A stretch of DNA of 33,051 nt from Candidatus Terryibacteriota bacterium. GTDB lineage: Bacteria; Patescibacteriota; Minisyncoccia; UBA9983. The notes beneath the pieces were generated by a model, which saw only the letters and a program-made list of their open reading frames with translations, was not told where the DNA came from and made no database searches. Shown here in pieces: positions 27,874 through 33,051 of this stretch; positions within the stretch are counted from its first letter, which is position 1, and every line of letters starts with the position of its first letter. The position numbers and the translations under genes are program-made. The stretch spans positions 1 to 33,051 of the forward strand of contig JACQXW010000020.1 in the NCBI GenBank assembly GCA_016208535.1, written 5' to 3'.

Positions 27874-29190
27874 TCAATGACTGCGGATGAAAACAAATCC
27901 CACGCCGCTGAAAATTCCCAGGCCGAGGATTATCCAAAGCCATTTTTTCGCGCCCGGAAAATTGTTTTCGGTCGCAGTAATGACACTTGCCCCGTTAGAA
28001 ACATTGTTTCTAACGGGGTTCGCAACTTGATCTTCTGTTGAAGTGGATAAATCAAAACTTTCTGTTTTTACTTCTGATTTTTTTATTTCCACTGGCTTTG
28101 ACTCGACAACGGTTGTCGAGTTTGTATTGGTATTGATATATGAATAAGCCACTGAGCCGTTTGGATATAAAATTTCAATATTTTTATTTATCTCAAGTTT
28201 TGAAATTTCTGCCGGAATAGGTAAAGATGATTTTGCTTTTATTAAAGTTGTTTCCGGAAATCTGAAAGTGACATTATTGCCTCTTAAAAACCAACCTGAA
28301 ATATCCAAGGTGATGCCGGAATCGTTTTGCAGTTTTATAAAATCTTTATTGGCTTGGGAAATTGTCAATTGATTGGGAATGATTTTTACAAGAACAATAT
28401 CAGAGGCAGAATATTCTCCTGAGGAAACATTTAAAACCGCGATGTATTCACTTGGATATTTATAGATATGTTTGACGCTCTTGCCTTCAGCCCTTCCGCC
28501 GTCGCCAAAACTCCAAACATAGCGCGCGTTTTCCAATAGCTCTTTATTCAGCCCGAGCGCTTGTCCGGAAAATATAACATCCGCGCCAGCCACACTGGTT
28601 TTATCCGACCCGGCATTGGCAAAAATCTGCGGCTCAACCGGCCAAGAAGAACTACCTTGATTTACTTGTTCTTCTGAAGATGATTGAGTGTTTTGACTCT
28701 GGTTATTTTGAGCGCCAGGAGTCGGACTTGCCGCAATCCATTGATTATCTATCTTTTGAAGAGAATTGCCATCGCCGTTTGCACCCAAATCTGACGAGTA
28801 AGCAACCTGATCCGCGATAATATCGCCGTTTTTTAACGCCAAAGTTTCACCTGTATTGCTAAAAGAAGACCAACTGCTGTCAAAAATAATCCCCTGGAAT
28901 CCCGGCCAATCATTTAAGAATTTTGCAGGGTCGCTGACAATCACGGCATAGGCGCCAGCCGGCAAAGTATCCCCGCCCTGATAGGCAGTGAACCCGTGAT
29001 TGGTGTCTGCCTCAAAAAACTTCCAACTTAAAAAATTAACTGTCTCTGTCCCAGAATTAAAAATTTCAATCCACTCTCGGCCAGTATCTAACCCATCTTT
29101 TAAATCATACATTATCTCATTAATAACAACCGCCGCATGAGTGAAAAGAGGAATTATAAATAAAATTAAAATTAATCTGACTACTAACAT
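27874..29190 (-). CDS. Lamin-tail-domain plus PKD-domain surface protein with C-terminal membrane anchor
   Basis: AAVVINEIMYDLKDGLDTGREWIEIFNSGTETVNFLSWKF; YVWSFGDGGRAEGKSVKHIYKYPSEYIAVLNV; WLWIILGLGIFSGVGFVFIRSH. Confidence 0.85.
   Translation of the reverse strand: MLVVRLILILFIIPLFTHAAVVINEIMYDLKDGLDTGREWIEIFNSGTETVNFLSWKFFEADTNHGFTAYQGGDTLPAGAYAVIVSDPAKFLNDWPGFQGIIFDSSWSSFSNTGETLALKNGDIIADQVAYSSDLGANGDGNSLQKIDNQWIAASPTPGAQNNQSQNTQSSSEEQVNQGSSSWPVEPQIFANAGSDKTSVAGADVIFSGQALGLNKELLENARYVWSFGDGGRAEGKSVKHIYKYPSEYIAVLNVSSGEYSASDIVLVKIIPNQLTISQANKDFIKLQNDSGITLDISGWFLRGNNVTFRFPETTLIKAKSSLPIPAEISKLEINKNIEILYPNGSVAYSYINTNTNSTTVVESKPVEIKKSEVKTESFDLSTSTEDQVANPVRNNVSNGASVITATENNFPGAKKWLWIILGLGIFSGVGFVFIRSH
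27990..28018. repeat. Perfect palindrome CCCCGTTAGAAAC-ATT-GTTTCTAACGGGG in frame in the LTD/PKD protein
   Basis: 13-bp arms, 3-nt loop; translated as NPVRNNVSNG. Confidence 0.9.
28101..28121. repeat. Perfect palindrome ACTCGACAAC-G-GTTGTCGAGT in frame in the same linker
   Basis: 10-bp arms, 1-nt centre; translated as part of NSTTVVES. Confidence 0.85.
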
Positions 29191-29202
29191 ATTGGTTACT
29201 AA

Positions 29203-30864
29203 TTACTCAAACTTAATTTTCTCGCCCGGTTTGAGGGTGCCTTTTTTCTCAGTGGAACTCGGCCTTATCACATCGTTCAAAACCTTTCTTAATTCATCTA
29301 TTTTTGGACCGGGTCTTTTATTCTCCAGTTCTTTAAGAGAAATTGGTTTTTGAGGGGGCGGCTGAAACCCCGTCTGTCTCCGGTGAATCTTGCAAAAAGT
29401 GGGTCTGATGCCGTCGGGTTTAAAGGGAACATAGGTTTTTTTCCCGCACACCGCGCAGATTGCCTCGTAAAGTTCCGGCTGAGGCTCAAAACGCTCTTTT
29501 TGAACTCCCATATGAGGAATTGACCTTTTGATGCCAGTGATGCCGGCAGCACTCGCAGCACTCAAAGCACCTAAAGGAGCGACCGGTTTATGCCATTTGA
29601 CAATTTTTTCTTCAATTTCTGTTTTTGCCGTGGCGTATTTTTCTCTTGAGGTCTCAATAATTTTTTCGGCAAAAGATGGACCCTTGACTACCATTGGCGA
29701 AAGAGTGGTTGCGGAAAAGGGCCTGGAGGCAACGCCGTCAATCATCAATTTCAAATAGATATTGGCAAAACCGAGATTGACAATATCTTGAACGTAAAAT
29801 TCCGGAGCAAATTCTTTTTCTATCTCCTCAGCGTCAGCCGCACCCACCCTGAAAGCAATCAGCGTGCCCACATTGCCAAAAACCGCGTCCCGCACTTTCT
29901 CGTCCATTTGCATAATATACTGATGGGCCAAAACAAGATTGAGCCGGTATTTTCTCGCCTCTGACAAAATATCCTTGAATGATTCTGTGGCAAAGTTCTG
30001 AAATTCATCGACATAAAGATAAAAATCCGACCGCTCCTCCATCGGCACATCAACTCTGCTCATGGCAGCCAGATAAATTTTGGTGATGAGCATGGCGCCG
30101 ATGAGCCGCGAATTTTCCTCGCCGATTCTTCCCTTGGAAAGATTCATGATGAAAATTTTCTTCTGGTCCATTATGTCGCGGATGTCAAAGGCGGATTTTG
30201 GCTGGCCGATGATGTTTCTTACCAAGGGATTGGAGATAAACTGGCCAACCTTGTTTTGAATGGCCGCTCCTGCCTCGGTCATGTAACGGTCGGTGTATTT
30301 TGCGAATTCATCGGTCCAAAAGGCCTTGATCACAGGATCGGTGATTTTGGAAACCACTTCCTTCCGGTAATCCTTGTCGGAAATCATCCGGTTTATGCCC
30401 AAGAGCGTTGATTCCGGATATTCCAAAAGCGCCAAGATGCAGTTGTTTAAAATATATTCCATTCGCGGGGACCAGACATCAGGCCAGATTTTTTTGAACA
30501 CACCCAGGAGGCCGTTGGCAATGAGATGGCGCTGAGTGGGGTCGACGTTTTCCATCACATTAAAGGCAATGGGCCAGTCAATGTCATGGGGAGCGAAATA
30601 AAGCACGTCGTCAATGCGATTCTCGGGAATAAAATTGAGCATTTTTTCGGCAAATTCTCCGTGCGGGTCGACAATGCCCACGCCCTCGCCGTTAAGAATG
30701 TCCTGAATGGCCATATTCTCCAGCAGAGTGGTCTTGCCCATGCCGGTCTTGCCGATGATATACATGTGCTTGGTCCTGTCCTGCCGCTTGACGCCAAACT
30801 TCTTCCTTTCATTCCTGAAATTCGCCTCAGCAAAATAAGTGATATTGTTGGATTTTTCAGCCAT
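29203..30864 (-). CDS. TraD/VirD4/HerA-like AAA ATPase with C-terminal Cys/His zinc-binding segment
   Basis: IIGKTGMGKTTLLENMAIQDILNGEGVGIVDPHGEFAEKML; FYLYVDEFQNFATESFKDILSEARKYRLNLVLAHQYI; CAVCGKKTYVPFKPDGIRPTFCKIH. Confidence 0.85.
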   Translation of the reverse strand: MAEKSNNITYFAEANFRNERKKFGVKRQDRTKHMYIIGKTGMGKTTLLENMAIQDILNGEGVGIVDPHGEFAEKMLNFIPENRIDDVLYFAPHDIDWPIAFNVMENVDPTQRHLIANGLLGVFKKIWPDVWSPRMEYILNNCILALLEYPESTLLGINRMISDKDYRKEVVSKITDPVIKAFWTDEFAKYTDRYMTEAGAAIQNKVGQFISNPLVRNIIGQPKSAFDIRDIMDQKKIFIMNLSKGRIGEENSRLIGAMLITKIYLAAMSRVDVPMEERSDFYLYVDEFQNFATESFKDILSEARKYRLNLVLAHQYIMQMDEKVRDAVFGNVGTLIAFRVGAADAEEIEKEFAPEFYVQDIVNLGFANIYLKLMIDGVASRPFSATTLSPMVVKGPSFAEKIIETSREKYATAKTEIEEKIVKWHKPVAPLGALSAASAAGITGIKRSIPHMGVQKERFEPQPELYEAICAVCGKKTYVPFKPDGIRPTFCKIHRRQTGFQPPPQKPISLKELENKRPGPKIDELRKVLNDVIRPSSTEKKGTLKPGEKIKFE

Positions 30865-31163
30865 CCCGGTTAGTACAAATTCGAATTATTCTTATAATAA
30901 CTCTTCAACCTTTTTGCTAAAAATCTACGCCCGCCAGTGACTTTAAAATACTCCTCGCGCCTTTTGGCGTCCTCTTGGCTTAAACAAGCTTCATAATACA
31001 CGAGTTTTAAGGGCGTTCTGTATTTTGTGGAAATATTTTTACCCGAATTATGTTCTTCTAATCTTCTTCTTAAATTATTGGTATAACCAATATACTGCCT
31101 TTTGTCTTTTAAGCTTTGCAGTACATATACATAGAAGAACACATTCGAATTTGTCCTACCGGG
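30865..31163 (-). mobile_element. Putative GIY-YIG-carrying mobile element with ~21-bp imperfect inverted repeats CCCGGT(TAGT/AGG)ACAAATTCGAAT and flanking CAT direct repeat
   Basis: IRs at 30865-30886 and 31143-31163; CAT at 30862-30864 and 31164-31166. Confidence 0.65.
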
Positions 31164-31166
31164 CAT
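30870..31166 (-). CDS. GIY-YIG single-domain endonuclease
   Basis: FFYVYVLQSLKDKRQYIGYTNNLRRRLEEHNSGKNISTKYRTPLKLVYYEACLSQEDAKRREEYFKVTGGRRFLAKRLKSYY. Confidence 0.93.
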   Translation of the reverse strand: MPGRTNSNVFFYVYVLQSLKDKRQYIGYTNNLRRRLEEHNSGKNISTKYRTPLKLVYYEACLSQEDAKRREEYFKVTGGRRFLAKRLKSYYKNNSNLY

Positions 31167-31171
31167 TTGGA

Positions 31172-32206
31172 TTAATTATACAATAAAACAGATTTCTTTA
31201 ACATATTAACTTTCAATTTATAACTATTCCCCCACCCAATCAATCCTAAATATGATTGGATAGTTTCTGCTTTGCCTCCATTCTTTTTGATATTTCTAAA
31301 CATTTTTCTCTTTGTTGTGGTTCTCAAAATTCTATGGTTAGGAAAATTTACCCAACCAAGAAAATCAACGCCAGAAGATATGGTTTTTATGGAAACCTTT
31401 TTAGAATGCAGTTCCAGCTTAAGTTCTTTGTTTAGGAATTCCTTAACAGGCGGAATTAATTTTTGCGCGTAATCTTTACTTTCCGAAAAAATAACAAAAT
31501 CGTCGCAATATCTGATGTAATGTTTTACTTTTAATTTGTGTTTTGCAAACTGGTCAAATTTATTCATGTAGATATTCACAAAAAGCTGGCTGGTAAGATT
31601 GCCAAGCGGCAGACCAATGCCTTTTTGATTTGATGAAAAGCTTCCGATAATGTTTTTGAGAAGTTTTATCAAGTTTTCGTCTTCAATATGTTCGTGCAGA
31701 ATATTGATTAAAATTTCGTGGTCAATGTTGGCAAAAAACTTCCTGATGTCGCATTTCAAAATCCAGCAAGTTTTTGTGTTGTTTTTGCCAACTTTGTAAG
31801 AAAAATTCCTGAATCTGTTGATTGCCTTGTGCGTCCCCTTTCCTAATCGACACGAGAAAGAATCCGCTATAAATTTCCTATCAAAAAACGGATATAAAAT
31901 CCTATAAATCGCGCGATGCAATAATCTGTCCCGCACGCTCGCTTTATGGATATCTCTCGGTTTCGGGTCGTTTATCTTGAACGCCTCGTATCCGCCGTGA
32001 ATGTAAGTTCGGCTGGTTAGGTCGCTATGAAGAGTGAGAATGTTGTCCATAAAATTAAGTGAAAACTCCGCCACATCTTTCCGTTTTCTCTTTCCACGCA
32101 AAAATTCCTGCCAGGAAACAAGTAAGTTTTCCACGGATATGATATTATTGAAGATATGACGAAGCCTTCCTCTCTCTCTCTCTCTCTCTCTCGATAACGC
32201 ATCCAT
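31172..32206 (-). CDS. Diversity-generating retroelement reverse transcriptase
   Basis: HYIRYCDDFVIF (YxDD); GLPLGNLTSQLFVNIYMNKFDQF carries the DGR-type GxxxSQ motif in place of QGxxxSP; CDIRKFFANIDHEIL; FLGW. Adjacent TR/VR pair. Confidence 0.93.
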   Translation of the reverse strand: MDALSRERERERGRLRHIFNNIISVENLLVSWQEFLRGKRKRKDVAEFSLNFMDNILTLHSDLTSRTYIHGGYEAFKINDPKPRDIHKASVRDRLLHRAIYRILYPFFDRKFIADSFSCRLGKGTHKAINRFRNFSYKVGKNNTKTCWILKCDIRKFFANIDHEILINILHEHIEDENLIKLLKNIIGSFSSNQKGIGLPLGNLTSQLFVNIYMNKFDQFAKHKLKVKHYIRYCDDFVIFSESKDYAQKLIPPVKEFLNKELKLELHSKKVSIKTISSGVDFLGWVNFPNHRILRTTTKRKMFRNIKKNGGKAETIQSYLGLIGWGNSYKLKVNMLKKSVLLYN

Positions 32207-32444
32207 CCTTCAACGAATCAAAGAGGGATATTTGATGTGGATTAGTATTATCCAACATATACCCAGAAGCAGCCGTTATACAATCGGCGCGCGAATTGAA
32301 AATAAATTCCTTGACCTTCTTGAATTATCATATACCGCTTATTTTACAGAAAAAGAAAATAAAAACGACAAAATATCGAAATGCATGCATTGTCAACGGA
32401 ATTCGCGTTCACATTCCAGCCGTCGTCGTTCCAGTTGCAGTTGA
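32156..32444 (+). pseudogene. avd: avd-like DGR accessory protein, frameshifted at a (TC)n tract and truncated at the TR
   Basis: ATG 32156 MTKPSS(LS)n, then from 32193 in another frame DNASILQRIKEGYLMWISIIQHIPRSSRYTIGARIENKFLDLLELSYTAYFTEKENKNDKISK, then TR-antisense sequence. 'IPxxxRYTIGxRIENxFLDLLEL' resembles Avd four-helix-bundle proteins. Confidence 0.6.
32171..32192. repeat. (TC)11 dinucleotide microsatellite in the overlapping 5' ends of RT (-) and avd-like ORF (+)
   Basis: 22 nt of uninterrupted TC; encodes RERERER at the RT N-terminus. Confidence 0.95.
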
Positions 32445-32472
32445 CCATCCACAGCACATCATCGCTATCGTG
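32387..32472 (-). repeat. DGR template repeat (TR), about 86 bp
   Basis: Aligns ungapped to VR at offset +451. Minus strand rich in AAC/AAT codons: VLWMVNCNWNDDGWNVNANSVDN. Confidence 0.9.
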
Positions 32473-32703
32473 CAAAAAACCATCCGCACCACCGCCCTTT
32501 GAATACTCTAAGGGTTGAATCTTACTTGGGACATAGAAGTCCGCCAGTTTTTTGCACCAATTCCTGTATTTTTTGGAGATTATTTCTGCACTCTCACGCA
32601 AGCCATAACCGGCGCGACTCTCGCGAAAAATATCCCGAAATCACGGCGCAAAAGCCGTAACCGTTGCGTTCTTATGATTCCAATTTTATTTTATCATTTT
32701 TCA

Positions 32704-32747
32704 AGATAAAAAACCCTTGAAAACTTTTCAAAGTTTCCAAGGGTTTT
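32704..32747 (-). terminator. Strong hairpin (18-bp stem, one mismatch, 2-nt loop) followed by a T-tract on the minus strand, 3' of the VR gene
   Basis: AAAACCCTTGAAAACTTT-TC-AAAGTTTCCAAGGGTTTT; minus strand continues TTTTTTATC. Confidence 0.7.
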
Positions 32748-32791
32748 AGGGTTTAAGCCTCCTTTCTTAAAGATTTAAAGATTTAAAGTTT

Positions 32792-33051
32792 TCAGGAATT
32801 GCAAGAAAAGACAAGATAGCCAGCGTTCCAGTCAAGCGCATAGTCAACGGAATTCGCGAACACAATCCAGCCGTCGTCGTGCCAGAAGCAGTAGACCATC
32901 CACAGCACAGCAACGAAATCGCGAACATAGAAGATGTTGGCGTAGCCGTTGGCAAGCAGTGTTCCGGTTTCACCGTTCGGCTGTTTCTCCATAAGGGCGA
33001 ACATTGCGGAAAGCGTTGTTTCCACCTTGTCTTCGCCGCCAAGCTCGTTGA
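32792..33051 (-). CDS. DGR target (variable) protein, C-terminal part; runs off right edge
   Basis: Open to the edge: ...NELGGEDKVETTLSAMFALMEKQPNGETGTLLANGYANIFYVRDFVAVLWMVYCFWHDDGWIVFANSVDYALDWNAGYLVFSCNS*; contains the VR near the C-terminus. Confidence 0.85.
   Translation of the reverse strand, partial: NELGGEDKVETTLSAMFALMEKQPNGETGTLLANGYANIFYVRDFVAVLWMVYCFWHDDGWIVFANSVDYALDWNAGYLVFSCNS
32838..32923 (-). repeat. DGR variable repeat (VR)
   Basis: Pairs with TR 32387-32472; 13 substitutions, 12 at TR adenines (coding strand). Confidence 0.9.

Noticed and set aside
32393-32472. TR/VR pair as an ordinary gene duplication or start of a CRISPR-like array
   Set aside because: Only two copies, and the substitutions are almost exclusively at adenines of one copy on one strand, which fits DGR mutagenesis and not neutral duplication or CRISPR.
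32762-32785. AAAGATTTAAAGATTTAAAG short tandem repeat after the VR gene stop
   Set aside because: Very short AT-rich repeat beside the terminator hairpin; no independent support for function.

Overview
AT-rich bacterial window. Gene style, short intergenic gaps and protein families suggest Candidate Phyla Radiation/Patescibacteria, but this is inference with no marker gene. Left: the 5' part of a repetitive fibre-like surface protein and a very large secreted protein with carboxypeptidase-regulatory-like repeats and an Fn3 domain. Centre (5.2-27.8 kb): a long surface-glycan locus with a flippase, GT4-type glycosyltransferases, SAM methyltransferases, two B12-binding radical SAM paralogs, NDP-sugar epimerases, a UDP-sugar dehydrogenase, an IMPase-family protein and an EamA transporter. 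Right: a lamin-tail/PKD protein, a conjugation-type ATPase, and a diversity-generating retroelement (DGR) with an RT, a template repeat (TR), a truncated target gene carrying a variable repeat (VR), and an avd-like remnant. In the TR/VR alignment, 12 of 13 substitutions fall at TR adenines. Two things stand out. (1) The window holds a dispersed family of palindromic elements ending CCCG(T)TAG...CTA(A)CGGG. Several are bounded by short direct repeats, some are translated in frame inside proteins, and two longer members carry GIY-YIG nuclease ORFs inserted exactly at start codons. (2) The DGR has a (TC)11 microsatellite in the head-to-head overlap of RT and avd, which by reading-frame arithmetic could act as a mutually exclusive switch. 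All calls come from reading the sequence; no searches were run.
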